Positions 26,738 to 35,727 of a stretch of 64,000 bases of DNA are shown piece by piece (position 1 is the stretch's first letter; every line of letters begins with the position of its first letter). The notes under the pieces were generated by a model. It made no database searches, was not told the origin of the DNA, and worked only from the letters and a program-made list of their open reading frames with translations. Origin of the DNA: JAXGXJ01 sp963816155 (lineage in GTDB: Bacteria > Actinomycetota > Thermoleophilia > RBG-16-64-13); NCBI GenBank assembly GCA_963816155.1, contig CAWFJE010000001.1, forward strand, positions 124,001 to 188,000, read 5' to 3'. The translations under genes and the position numbers were made by a program.

Positions 26738-26827
26738 GTGACGCTCCTCTCCGACGGTTTCGGTGCACACAGAGTAGATAACAATGGTAGCAGGATGAGC
26801 CGCGGGCCACTCTTGGCACCAAAGGCG

Positions 26828-26857
26828 AGGAGGCCGACCCATGGGCCGACCTCCTCG
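26828..26857 (-). terminator. Hairpin terminator
   Basis: GAGGAGG...CCTCCTC forms a ~13-bp stem with G-U pairs and a CATG loop. It sits between the PLDc_N/SHOCT gene and the DUF1295 gene on the minus strand. The T-run after it is weak. Confidence 0.6.
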
Positions 26858-26902
26858 TTCACATCCTATCCGCTGCGCTTCGATCCGCTCAGCTCGAGTA
26901 TC

Positions 26903-27347
26903 CTAGAGCATAGCCTTCCGCTTGAGCTCTTGGAACTCCTCGTCAGAGATGGCGCCGCTGTCCTTCAGAGGCCTGAGCCTTGGCGATCTCTTCGGCGGCG
27001 GAAAAACCGGCTGCGCGCTTCTGCCGCGCCTCAGCTTCTTCCATCAGCTGCTTGTCCTGCTCAGTCATCTTCGGCCGGGCGATCATGTAGACAAGAAGTC
27101 CGAGAAGCGGGATGAAGATCAGGAAGACGGTCCATCCGGCTTTGGCCCAACCACCGATGTCGTTCCGGCGGAAGATGTCGGCGAAGACGGTGATGAAGAT
27201 CCAGATGTAGATCATCCAGAAGAAGAAGACGGTGATGGTCCAGATGACGCTTCCGGTGCCCCAGGTGTTGCCACACCCGGTAAGAGCAAGCGCTACAAGG
27301 CCGAGCAGCATGATCAGGACCAGCCATCGTTTCGAGAATTGCTTCAT
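26903..27347 (-). CDS. PLDc_N-type membrane lipoprotein with frameshifted SHOCT tail
   Basis: A lipobox-like LALALTGCG ends a signal helix, followed by two membrane helices with IYIWIFITVFADIFRRNDIGG and KAGWTVFLIFIPLLGLLVYMIARP, the PLDc_N motif. In the start frame the protein ends at 26943 with a random tail. Shifting by one base near 26966-26972 yields a perfect SHOCT end (KDSGAISDEEFQELKRKAML) closing at 26903. The intact form would be ~147 aa. One surplus base explains the change. Confidence 0.75.
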
Positions 27348-27386
27348 TAACCCCTCCGTTTCGCTGAGACTACGACCGACCTAAAT

Positions 27387-27450
27387 GTCCCCCGGCCTTT
27401 CCGGGGGACTTCGACACTCCTCAGCATCCCGGAACGGAAGATTCCGGGAT
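27387..27450. other. Two tandem strong hairpins in a divergent spacer
   Basis: GTCCCCCGG-CCTTT-CCGGGGGAC (27387-27409) and ATCCCGGAA-(7 nt)-TTCCGGGAT (27426-27450) are both perfect 9-bp stems. They lie in the 303-nt spacer 27348-27650 between divergent genes. They could be terminators of a small RNA or an attenuator in the 5' leader of the minus-strand gene. No other gene is seen in this spacer. Confidence 0.45.
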
Positions 27451-27650
27451 ACAGAGAGTCGTACCAACAGCATAGAGCATCTGAGGCGGTTTGTGGCCAC
27501 GCCGCGGCGGATCCGATGGCGTCACGGGGCCGGACCAACCACCGACGCCTGCGCGCGAAGGCGGACACCGTGTTCGACTGTCCGGCTTCTGCCGGAAGGG
27601 GTATCTTCACCCAGACGCCATGAGGGGCCGGAGCGATAGGGTGACGAAAC

Positions 27651-28403
27651 GTGAGAACGATGACAGGTAGGATAGCGCTGGTGACGGGAGCCGGATCGGG
27701 GATCGGCAGGGCTGTCGCCTTGGCTTTCGCGGATGAAGGCGCCGCCGTCATGGTTGGCGAGATCGATGAGGCGGCGGCCCTCGAGACGGTGGAACTCGTG
27801 CACAAAGGCGGCGGCCGGGCCGCCTACCGGCATAGCGACGTATCCAAGAACAGCGACATCAAAGACCTGGTCGAGGAGACCATCAAGGAGTTCGGCCATC
27901 TCGACTATGCCTGCAACGTGGCCGGCATCCACAATCCTGCTCGCGAGACCCTCGCTGAAGCGGATGAGGAGACGTGGGACAGGATCATCGCCACGAACCT
28001 CAAGGGGGTCTTCCTCTGCATGAAGCACGAGGTGCGGGCCATGCTCCCTCAGGGACACGGGGTCATCGTGAACATGGCCTCCGTGTCAGGGCTGTTCGCG
28101 GAACCGGGCTGCTACGCCTATGTCGCTTCGAAACACGGCATCCTGGGCCTCACCAAGACGGCTGCCTTCGACCTCGCGAAACAGGGCATCCGGATCAACG
28201 CCGTTTGTCCTGCCGCTATTGAGACGCCGGGTCTGCTGCGCAGCACGGAGGGATTCCTCCAGATGCTGAGAGAAGAGACGCCGGTCGGCCGGATCGGCAG
28301 GCCGGAGGAGGTGGCGGCCGCCGTTCTGTGGCTGTGCTCGGATCTTGCCGCCTTCGTCACCGGCACCGGCATTGTCATCGATGGCGGCGTGACTACGGTT
28401 TAG
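27651..28403 (+). CDS. Short-chain dehydrogenase/reductase (FabG-like)
   Basis: 250 aa; GTG 27651 or ATG 27660 are possible starts. The motifs are complete: ALVTGAGSGIGRAVALAF, CNVAGIHN (NAG variant), NMASVSGLFAEPGCYAYVASKHG (Ser-Tyr-x3-Lys) and the C-terminal VTGTGIVIDGGVTTV. It is a classical cytosolic NAD(P)H oxidoreductase of alcohols/ketones. It stands alone; no operon partners. Confidence 0.92.
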   Translation: MRTMTGRIALVTGAGSGIGRAVALAFADEGAAVMVGEIDEAAALETVELVHKGGGRAAYRHSDVSKNSDIKDLVEETIKEFGHLDYACNVAGIHNPARETLAEADEETWDRIIATNLKGVFLCMKHEVRAMLPQGHGVIVNMASVSGLFAEPGCYAYVASKHGILGLTKTAAFDLAKQGIRINAVCPAAIETPGLLRSTEGFLQMLREETPVGRIGRPEEVAAAVLWLCSDLAAFVTGTGIVIDGGVTTV

Positions 28404-28596
28404 AGCGTTCAGGAACATTTCAGGTTGGTCGTGCGAGGATACGGCTAACGGAGTCACACGTCATTGCTCAGACCCCCTCCTTGAGTCGTGACCCGCAAGT
28501 GCCCCGCGGTGTTTGGTCCGAATAGGGTCAGACATCGTGGGGCGTCCATATGTCAGGGGGAATGCGCCGTTCGGGTGGAGGTCGGCGTAGGGCTCA

Positions 28597-30651
28597 TCAC
28601 GAGGCTTCCGCAAGCGCCTCCGCGAACTGGCTGTTGTAGAGGTCGGAGTAGAAGCCCTGTGCGGCGAGCAGTTCCTCGTGGGTCCCCTGCTCGACGATGT
28701 TCCCCTCGTTCATCACCAGGATGAGACTCGCATCCCGGATGGTGGACAGCCGGTGAGCAATGACGAAGCTCGTGCGCCCGGACAGCAGGCGGGCCATGGC
28801 CCGCTGGATCAGCACTTCAGTGCGCGTATCGACCGAGCTTGTGGCCTCGTCGAGGATGAGGATCTCCGGATCGGCCAGGAAGGCCCGGGCAATCGTCAGT
28901 AGCTGCCGTTCTCCCTGGGACACGTTGGCCGAGTCGTCATCCAGCCGGGTCTCATAGCCCTCGGGGAGCGTACGTACGAAGTGGTCCACGTGTGCAGCTT
29001 CGGCCGCGGCCTGGATCTGCGCTTCCGTGGCTTCCTCTCCACCGTAGGCGATGTTCTCGCGAATGGTCCCACTGAACAGCCACGCGTCCTGCAGCACCAT
29101 CCCGAAGAGCCGCCGCAGATCATCCCGCGCCATCTCCCGGATGTCCACTCCCTCGACGAATATGGCCCCGCCATCGATCTCGTAGAAGCGCATGAGCAGG
29201 TTGACGAGAGTGGTCTTCCCAGCGCCGGTCGGGCCCACGATGGCGACCGTCTGCCCGGGCTTCACGTCCAGGTTCAGGTGTTCGATCAACGGCACATCGG
29301 GGAGGTAGCGGAAGGACACGTCTTTGAACTGCACGTGGCCGGTCACGTGCTTGAGCACGATCGGCTCAGCCGGTTCGGCCGACTCTTCAGACTCGTCGAG
29401 CAACTCGAACACTCGCTCGGACGAAGCCACGGCGGACTGCAGTACGTTGGCCATGCTGGCCGTCTGCGTGATCGGCTGTGTGAACATCTGCGAATACTGG
29501 ATGAACGCCTGCACGTCGCCCAAGGACAAGGCGCCCGTAGCCACGCGCAGCCCGCCGACCACGGCGATGGCAACATACTGGAGGTTCCCCACGAACATCA
29601 TCATGGGCATGATGATGCCGGAGATGAACTGGGCCTTGAAACTGGCCTGGTAGAGATCCTCGTTCTCCTCGTCGAACTGCGCGATCGCTTCTTTCTGCCG
29701 CCCGAAGATCTTCACGATGGTATGGCCGGTGAAGCTCTCCTCCACGTGCCCGGTCAGGTCGCCCGTATGCTCCCACTGGAGGGCGAACTGCTTCTGGGAG
29801 CGCTTGGCTATGAGCATCGTGATCACCACGGAGATGGGCACCGTGACGAGGCAGATCACCGCCAAGAGCGGGCTGATCCAGAACATGAGCGCCAGCACCC
29901 CGATCAGGGTCAGCACTGCCGTGATGATCTGCGAGATCGTCTGCTGCATCGTCTGCTGGATGTTGTCGATGTCGTTGGTGACCCTGCTGAGGATGTCGCC
30001 CCGCGGGTGACTGTCGAAGTACTTGAGGGGCAGGCGGGACAGCTTGACGTCGACATCTCGACGCAGGTGGTAGACCACGCGGGCGACGAGTCCGGCTGCG
30101 ATATAACCCTGCAGCCACCCAAACAGGGCACTGAGAAGGTAGATCGCCGTCACTATGAGGAGGACCTGGCCGACGGCGGCGAAATCCACTCCTTGACCGG
30201 GATTGATGTCGCTCATGCCGGCCAACATGTCGGCCAGATTGTCCTGACCCTGCGCCCGCAAACCCGCGACCGCCTGTTCCTGGGTCACCCCGGCCGGCAA
30301 CTGCTGGCTTACGACGCCAGAGAAGATCAGGTTCGTGGCCCGGGCCAATATCTTGGGAGCCGCTACTGTGCAGGTGACGCTGACGACTGCCAGCAGGATG
30401 ATAAGGATGAGCTTGGTCCTCTCGGGGCGCAGCCTCCTGACGAGCCTCTTGAAGGACCCCTTGAAGTCTTTGGCCTTCTCCCCGGAGCCGATAAGACCCG
30501 GCGGGCCAAAGCCCGGGCCGTGGGGTTGACGGCCGCGACGGGCCCCCCCCTCTTGCCCTTCCCGGGGCTTCTCGGCGGCCGCGGTTTGGGCGCCCTCGCC
30601 TGGGGTGGCATCCACCGGCGCTACCTGGTCGCTCCGTTCTTCGGGGCTCAC
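28597..30651 (-). CDS. Heterodimeric ABC exporter subunit, catalytic-site half (LmrD-like)
   Basis: 684 aa from GTG 30651, which overlaps the upstream stop (GTGA) with GAGGA just before it. A ~70-residue Gly/Pro/Lys-rich N-terminal extension precedes six membrane helices and the nucleotide-binding domain: GPTGAGKTT, signature NVSQGERQ and Walker B ILILDEATSSVD with the catalytic Glu. It pairs with the product of the gene upstream, whose site is degenerate. MarR control is likely. Multidrug or lipid export inferred. Confidence 0.93.
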   Translation of the reverse strand: MSPEERSDQVAPVDATPGEGAQTAAAEKPREGQEGGARRGRQPHGPGFGPPGLIGSGEKAKDFKGSFKRLVRRLRPERTKLILIILLAVVSVTCTVAAPKILARATNLIFSGVVSQQLPAGVTQEQAVAGLRAQGQDNLADMLAGMSDINPGQGVDFAAVGQVLLIVTAIYLLSALFGWLQGYIAAGLVARVVYHLRRDVDVKLSRLPLKYFDSHPRGDILSRVTNDIDNIQQTMQQTISQIITAVLTLIGVLALMFWISPLLAVICLVTVPISVVITMLIAKRSQKQFALQWEHTGDLTGHVEESFTGHTIVKIFGRQKEAIAQFDEENEDLYQASFKAQFISGIIMPMMMFVGNLQYVAIAVVGGLRVATGALSLGDVQAFIQYSQMFTQPITQTASMANVLQSAVASSERVFELLDESEESAEPAEPIVLKHVTGHVQFKDVSFRYLPDVPLIEHLNLDVKPGQTVAIVGPTGAGKTTLVNLLMRFYEIDGGAIFVEGVDIREMARDDLRRLFGMVLQDAWLFSGTIRENIAYGGEEATEAQIQAAAEAAHVDHFVRTLPEGYETRLDDDSANVSQGERQLLTIARAFLADPEILILDEATSSVDTRTEVLIQRAMARLLSGRTSFVIAHRLSTIRDASLILVMNEGNIVEQGTHEELLAAQGFYSDLYNSQFAEALAEAS

Positions 30652-32390
30652 GCCACTTCCTCCGCGGTCAACTGCGAATACACGATCTCGCGGTAGGTCT
30701 GGCAGCGCTCGACCAGATCCTTGTGGCTGCCGATGCCACAGATCCCGCCCTCTTCCAGCACCACGATCTGGTCGGCGTGGAGGATGGTGCTGACCCTTTG
30801 GGCGACGACGATCACGGTCGCGTTCTTCGTCTCCCGCTTCAGGGCGGCCCGAAGCTTCGAGTCGGTCTTGAGGTCGAGAGCCGAGAAACTGTCGTCGAAC
30901 ACGTAGATCTCGGGCTTCTTGACGACCGCCCGGGCCATGGCAAGACGCTGCTTCTGGCCACCGGAGACGTTGCTCCCTCCCTGGGTGATGGGCTCGTAGA
31001 GACCTTCGGTCATGGCGGACACGAATTCTTCCGCCTGCGCGACCCGCAGGGCGTGCCACAACTCCTCATCGGTAGCGTCCGGCGCACCGTAGCGCAGGTT
31101 GCTGGCGACCGTTCCCGAGAAGAGGAAGGCCTTCTGCGGAACGAACCCGATGAGGCTCCAGAGATCAGCCCGGTCCATCTCCCTGATGTCCTGCCCGTCG
31201 ATCAGTATGCTGCCGCCGGTGATGTCGTTCAGGCGCGGGATGAGTCCCAAGAGAGTGGACTTGCCACTCCCCGTGCTGCCCACGATCGCGGTGGTCTCGC
31301 CGGGACGGGCGGTGAAAGAGATGTGGCCGAGGATGGCGTCCTGAGCTCCCGGATATCGAAACTCGACATCCCTGAACTCCACCAATCCTCGCATGCCGCC
31401 ATCTCGCACCGGGATGAGCACCGGCACCTCAGGATCATGGATGGCCGGCTCGACGTCCAGCACGTCCTGTATCCGACCCCCGGACGCCACGGCGCGAGGG
31501 ACCATCGCCGCAAGCATGGTCGACATGAGGACCGCGAAGAGGATCTGCATGACGTAGGCGATGAAGGCGAAGAGATTGCCGATGGGCATGGCGCCACTGT
31601 CCACCCGCTGGCCGCCGAACCACATGATCGCCACGATAGACAGGTTCATGATGAGGAACAGGGACGGGAAGACCAGTGCGAAGAGGCGGAAGACCCGCAC
31701 ATTCGTATCGGTCAGGTCCTGGTTGGCCTCCGCGAACCGCTTCTCCTCGTAGTCGGTACGGGCGAACGCCCTGATGACTCTCACGCCCCCGAGGGTCTCG
31801 CGCATGATCTGGTTGATCTTGTCGATGCGGGCCTGGATGCTCCGGAACAGCGGTATCGCCCTCCGGAGAACGACGAACAGGAAGACCCCCATGATGGGGA
31901 GGATGACGGCCAGCGCGGCCGAAAGCGACACGTCCTGGCGGAGAGCCATGATGATGCCGCCGATGGCCATCATGGGAGCCATGACCATCAACGTCAGGCC
32001 GATGGCGATGAGCATCTGCACTTGCTGGACGTCGTTGGTGTTCCGGGTGATCAGAGATGGAGTGCCGAAGCGCCCCATCTCACTTTGCGAGAGACTCTCC
32101 ACCTTGCGAAAGAGGGAGCCCCTCACGTCGCGCCCCATGCCCATAGCCGTCTTCGAGGCATGAAACACCCCGGTGATAGAACAAACGGTGATGAGCAACG
32201 CGACGGCAAGCATGATGCCGCCGGTCCGGAGGATGTATCCCGTGTCGCCTTTGGCGATGCCGAAGTTGATGATGTCCGCGTTGAGCGTGGGCAGATACAG
32301 GTTGCCGATCGACTGGACGAGGACCAGCATGACGACCAGGCTGATGCGCTTGCTGTAGGGACGGAGATATGTGAGCAGGAGCTGCTTCAC
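30648..32390 (-). CDS. Heterodimeric ABC exporter subunit, degenerate-site half (LmrC-like)
   Basis: 580 aa: six membrane helices (~15-310) then an ATP-binding domain with GSTGSGKST, signature NVSGGQKQRLAMARA and Walker B IYVFDDSFSALD. Asp stands where the catalytic Glu should be, the usual mark of the non-hydrolysing site of asymmetric exporters. The start overlaps the MarR stop (ATGA) and the stop overlaps the next ABC start, so all three are coupled. Confidence 0.93.
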   Translation of the reverse strand: MKQLLLTYLRPYSKRISLVVMLVLVQSIGNLYLPTLNADIINFGIAKGDTGYILRTGGIMLAVALLITVCSITGVFHASKTAMGMGRDVRGSLFRKVESLSQSEMGRFGTPSLITRNTNDVQQVQMLIAIGLTLMVMAPMMAIGGIIMALRQDVSLSAALAVILPIMGVFLFVVLRRAIPLFRSIQARIDKINQIMRETLGGVRVIRAFARTDYEEKRFAEANQDLTDTNVRVFRLFALVFPSLFLIMNLSIVAIMWFGGQRVDSGAMPIGNLFAFIAYVMQILFAVLMSTMLAAMVPRAVASGGRIQDVLDVEPAIHDPEVPVLIPVRDGGMRGLVEFRDVEFRYPGAQDAILGHISFTARPGETTAIVGSTGSGKSTLLGLIPRLNDITGGSILIDGQDIREMDRADLWSLIGFVPQKAFLFSGTVASNLRYGAPDATDEELWHALRVAQAEEFVSAMTEGLYEPITQGGSNVSGGQKQRLAMARAVVKKPEIYVFDDSFSALDLKTDSKLRAALKRETKNATVIVVAQRVSTILHADQIVVLEEGGICGIGSHKDLVERCQTYREIVYSQLTAEEVA

Positions 32391-32875
32391 AACGCCGGCA
32401 CGTCTTGCTCAGGTTCACCCGGACCGACCAGTTCGGCGATGTGGCCGGATACTTCGTCCAGGAGACGCGTGAGTTCGAGCTTGTCGTGGTCGCTCAGCCT
32501 ACCGATCGTCTGGTTGACGTAAGCCTCGAAGGCCGCGCGATTCTCCGACTCTCTCCGTCTACCCTCAGCCGTGAGAAAGACCCGGGTGATGCGTTGGTCG
32601 TCGGGGTCCACCTCCCGCCTGACGGCGGCCGCCTTCTCCAGATTCTGAAGGATGCGTGTGACCCGAGGCCGCGACAGATGGAGCGTTTCGGCGAGTTCCG
32701 TCTGGCTCATGCCTTCGCGAGTCACGAGCAGCCTCAGGCTGAAGAACTCCCCGTGGTGAGCCCCCGGATTGCTGAGACGCCGCTGCATCGCCTGGCGATG
32801 AAGATGGAACAGCCCTCCAAGGGCATGAAACACCTGCAAAGTCGTTTGATCGACTTCGCTGCTATCAGGCGCCAT
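32387..32875 (-). CDS. MarR-family transcriptional regulator
   Basis: ~162 aa from ATG 32875 (an upstream TTG at 32968 lies inside the palindrome and is less likely). The winged helix is clear: GEFFSLRLLVTREGMSQTELAETLHLSRPRVTRILQNLEKAAAVRREVDPDDQRITRVFLTAEG. It is first in a coupled operon with two ABC half-transporters, the common design in which a drug-sensing repressor controls its own exporter. Confidence 0.9.
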   Translation of the reverse strand: MAPDSSEVDQTTLQVFHALGGLFHLHRQAMQRRLSNPGAHHGEFFSLRLLVTREGMSQTELAETLHLSRPRVTRILQNLEKAAAVRREVDPDDQRITRVFLTAEGRRRESENRAAFEAYVNQTIGRLSDHDKLELTRLLDEVSGHIAELVGPGEPEQDVPAL

Positions 32876-32956
32876 CGATGGCGGAATATGCGATGTGAAA
32901 CCAGGCACGTACTCTGTCGATTCCCCTATCCAGGTCTCCGAGGAGACCGCTATTGC

Positions 32957-32968
32957 TTGCGTACGCAA
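32957..32968. promoter_or_regulatory. Candidate MarR operator
   Basis: TTGCGTACGCAA is a perfect 12-bp palindrome ~80 nt upstream of the MarR start, in the spacer shared with the divergent secreted-protein operon. A partial TTGCGCA follows. Confidence 0.5.
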
Positions 32969-33201
32969 CAGTGTTGCGCAGAATCATCGTAGCGTCAAGT
33001 CCCCGCAGGCGAGCACCGCTCACGCCGCGCCCGCGGGGTGCCCCCGCCGGCCATCCTGCAAAACGAGCTAAACCCCGTGCGGTATCCGCCGATATAGCAG
33101 AAGACACGATGGGGTGTCGTCGGGATTCCTCTACCAAGAGGCGCCCTTCTCTGACTCCATCAGTCAAATCAGACGGGCAAATGAGTGAGAAAGGATCTTC
33201 C

Positions 33202-33783
33202 ATGCGCAGACAGCAGAGACTCATGAGACGGAGACGCCGCACCTGGCTTGTCCTAGCCCTTCCGGTCGCGATCCTCGCGATCGCGGCTTCCGCGGTGCTC
33301 GGTTCAGGCGCAGTGTTCACGTCGACCTCGGCCAACCCGGCCAACGTGTTCACCGCGGGCAACTTGCACCACGCCAACAGCAAGGAGGGAGCCGCGATCC
33401 TGACCGCTTCGCTGATGAAGCCGGGCGACTCGGTTGAGGGAACGGTCACCATCGCGAACGACGGCGACCTGGCAGGAACATTCTCCCTGACCAGCAGCCT
33501 CCTCTCCGATACGGCCGGGGCGAACGGAGGCAAACTGTCGAACGTGCTCAACCTGAAGATCGTCGACCAAACGACCAGTGCCACCATCTACGACGGTGCG
33601 ATCAAGTCCGTCGGGACGCCCGAGCCAGTAGCCGCCGGCACGTACGCGGCCGGTGCGTCGCACACGTACAAGTTCACGGTCAGCTTTCCTGAGGGTGGCA
33701 CACCCGGGAGCGCCACCACCGGTGACAACGCGTACAAGAGCAGTTCGATGTCGATCCAGTTCGACTGGAACGAAGTGCAATGA
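33202..33783 (+). CDS. Secreted TasA/camelysin-like fibre protein 1
   Basis: 193 aa from ATG 33202 with AAAGGA upstream. A very basic start (MRRQQRLMRRRRR) and a signal helix precede the GAVFTSTSANPANVFTAGNL segment, the typical cleavage/early mature region of SipW-dependent proteins. A beta-rich domain follows (MKPGDSVEGTVTIANDGDLAGTFSLTSSLLSDT). It ends in QFDWNEVQ. It is the first of four genes joined by 4-nt overlaps with a SipW-type peptidase. Probable extracellular fibre or matrix subunit; inferred from family and context. Confidence 0.8.
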   Translation: MRRQQRLMRRRRRTWLVLALPVAILAIAASAVLGSGAVFTSTSANPANVFTAGNLHHANSKEGAAILTASLMKPGDSVEGTVTIANDGDLAGTFSLTSSLLSDTAGANGGKLSNVLNLKIVDQTTSATIYDGAIKSVGTPEPVAAGTYAAGASHTYKFTVSFPEGGTPGSATTGDNAYKSSSMSIQFDWNEVQ

Positions 33784-34415
33784 AGTGTTTCTCCTGGATA
33801 TGGGCGGGAGACACGTGGGCTGGAGTAAAGAATCGGCGTAGAACTTCGCTTCCCTCGCGCGCGCCCGGCGCGCGCGAGGGAAGGCGCCGTATCGGACCGC
33901 TTCTGACCTTGTGTCTGTTGGCCTGCCTCCTGCTGCTACTAGCGGTCTCGGCACGCATGGGCGTCTCGGGCGCGAACTTCGTTGGCGGCAGCGCCAATCC
34001 AGGGAACATATTCACGGCCGGCACGTTCAAGCTGCTGAACTCGGTTGACGGTAGCTACATGATCGACGCGGCCGGACTCCGTCCCGCTCAATCAGTCTCG
34101 GGCACGCTGGTTCTCACCTGCCAAGGCAATTACACGGGCGCCGTGAGCATGGTCAACGGAGGCATCACCAACACGCCCTCGTCCCCCGCGCTCTCGGCGG
34201 CGCTCACCTTGAAGATTGAGGACATAACGGGGACCGCCCAGACCCTTTACAACGGGTCCATGAGCGCCTTTGCCTCGCTCGCTCTAAGCCCCTTCTCGGC
34301 GGGCCAGACACGAAGCTATAGACTCTCGGTCACCTTTCCACAGTCCGGCGCGGATCCCGAGCTACAGGGGGCTGCGTGCTCTCTCAAGGTGAAGTTCGTG
34401 GGGGTGGCGCAGTGA
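33780..34415 (+). CDS. Secreted TasA/camelysin-like fibre protein 2
   Basis: 211 aa; the ATG overlaps the previous stop (ATGA). A long basic region precedes a signal helix (PLLTLCLLACLLLLLAVSARMG), then GANFVGGSANPGNIFTAGTFKLLNS, parallel to the start of protein 1. The body is beta-rich with AAGLRPAQSVSGTLVLTCQGNYTGAVSM. Two Cys in the mature part (TCQG, AACS) may form a disulfide. A paralogue of protein 1 by architecture, though sequence similarity is modest. Confidence 0.75.
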   Translation: MKCFSWIWAGDTWAGVKNRRRTSLPSRAPGAREGRRRIGPLLTLCLLACLLLLLAVSARMGVSGANFVGGSANPGNIFTAGTFKLLNSVDGSYMIDAAGLRPAQSVSGTLVLTCQGNYTGAVSMVNGGITNTPSSPALSAALTLKIEDITGTAQTLYNGSMSAFASLALSPFSAGQTRSYRLSVTFPQSGADPELQGAACSLKVKFVGVAQ

Positions 34416-35071
34416 GAGGCGCTGTGAGCGGCACAGTGAGCGGCGCCGAACCAACACGCGCAGCCACGACGCCCCGCGATGAGGTTGAACGACGGGCTCC
34501 CATCGCGACTATCGTCGCTGCAGTCGCGGTCTCGATTCTCGCGCTGGCTCTGCTGGCCGCGCCCCTTCTCGGCATCAAGATGTACGTGATCACCGGCGGG
34601 TCGATGACCGGCGCCATAAGCCGAGGAGCGCTGATCTTCGATCGCACCGTGCCGGTGAGCTCCCTCAAGGCCGGTGACATCATCACCTTCTGCCCGCCCG
34701 AGCAGGCCGCGGCTGTCACCCACCGCATCATCTCCATAGAACGTCAGGCTGATGGAAGAGCGGTCTTCATCACCAAAGGCGACTTCAACGAAGCCGTCGA
34801 TCCCTGGCAGTTCACCCTCGACAACCCCGAGCAGGCTAAGTACATGGCCCAGATACCGTATCTTGGCTACGGGTTCGCGGTGCTAGGCCTTCCGATCGTG
34901 CGGGCGCTTCTCTTCGCGGTCCCCGCCCTCTTCGGCCTTCTCTGGTTGTTCCTCGCTCTTTGGAGGCGATCGGGCGAGACGCGGTGGTTTCGTGGCCCTC
35001 GAGCCGTTGTCCCAGAGGCAGAGGACTTTGTGGACACGAAGGCGCAGCGGAGAGTGACGAGGAGACGATGA
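34412..35071 (+). CDS. sipW: SipW-type signal peptidase I
   Basis: 219 aa from GTG 34412, which overlaps the previous stop (GTGA). A cytoplasmic basic start, one helix, then YVITGGSMTGAISRGALIFDR with nucleophile Ser64, and AAVTHRIISIE with His104 in place of the usual Lys. The Ser/His dyad defines the archaeal/ER-like SipW class. QIPYLGYGFAVLG and a C-terminal membrane helix follow. It should process the signal peptides of the flanking secreted proteins. The symbol is by class, not orthology. Confidence 0.9.
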   Translation: MRGAVSGTVSGAEPTRAATTPRDEVERRAPIATIVAAVAVSILALALLAAPLLGIKMYVITGGSMTGAISRGALIFDRTVPVSSLKAGDIITFCPPEQAAAVTHRIISIERQADGRAVFITKGDFNEAVDPWQFTLDNPEQAKYMAQIPYLGYGFAVLGLPIVRALLFAVPALFGLLWLFLALWRRSGETRWFRGPRAVVPEAEDFVDTKAQRRVTRRR

Positions 35072-35670
35072 TGCGGCGACTCATCCTGCTTCTCGCGGTA
35101 ACAGCCGTCCTCGCCGTCGGCGCACTGGTTCCACTCTCCGGCGCGTCCTTCAGTAGTGAGAGCACCTCCACTGTCAAGGTGGCAGCAGATCGTGTCCAGA
35201 ATTGGCTTCACCTCTACTCCCAGTCCACCGACCCCGACGGCCTGACCGGCTACTGCACCCAGGCCCCCGACACGAGCCCGGCTGCCACCGGCGTGGACGC
35301 CACGCTGACTGTAGACCTTGGCACTCTGAAGAAGGGTAAGAACACTACCTGCGACCTAGTCTTCACCATCAAGACACCCAGTGCCTACCCCACCGGCACT
35401 TCCGCCACCATCACCGCGTCCCTCCTTCCGGACGCCGCGACCGATACCCAACCGATCAACAGATTCGGTTTCGCAGCCCTGGGGGCGGGGAGCACCTACG
35501 CCACCTCGATCTCCCTTGGGCCCGGGCAGAAACGTCAGCTCAACCTCAGAGTCAAGCCAGCCGCCAAGGGAGTCACCTACAGCCCCACGCTCCTTATCAC
35601 GGTCACCTACACCGGCCTGAGCGCCGGCTACTACCAGTACTCGGTGCCCATCACAGTCACCGGGGGCTAG
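35068..35670 (+). CDS. Secreted protein with SipW-dependent-type signal peptide
   Basis: 200 aa; the ATG overlaps the signal peptidase stop. A signal peptide (MMRRLILLLAVTAVLAVGALVPLSGASFSS) is followed by STSTVKVAADRVQNWLHLYSQ. The mature part is Thr/Ser-rich with PGQKRQLNLRVKPAAKGVTYSPTLLITVTYTGLSAGYYQYSVPITV, an Ig-like beta pattern. Fourth gene of the coupled operon; may be a minor subunit or anchor. Confidence 0.75.
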   Translation: MMRRLILLLAVTAVLAVGALVPLSGASFSSESTSTVKVAADRVQNWLHLYSQSTDPDGLTGYCTQAPDTSPAATGVDATLTVDLGTLKKGKNTTCDLVFTIKTPSAYPTGTSATITASLLPDAATDTQPINRFGFAALGAGSTYATSISLGPGQKRQLNLRVKPAAKGVTYSPTLLITVTYTGLSAGYYQYSVPITVTGG

Positions 35671-35727
35671 TCGAACAGGCGCCCGCGGTCACGGTCGACC
35701 CGACATACCCCACCCCGACCCCGAATG

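Noticed and set aside
28981..32522. Two long plus-strand open frames opposite the ABC exporter genes
   Set aside because: Composition is His/Asp/Arg-rich as expected for an antisense frame; the minus-strand ABC motifs are complete.
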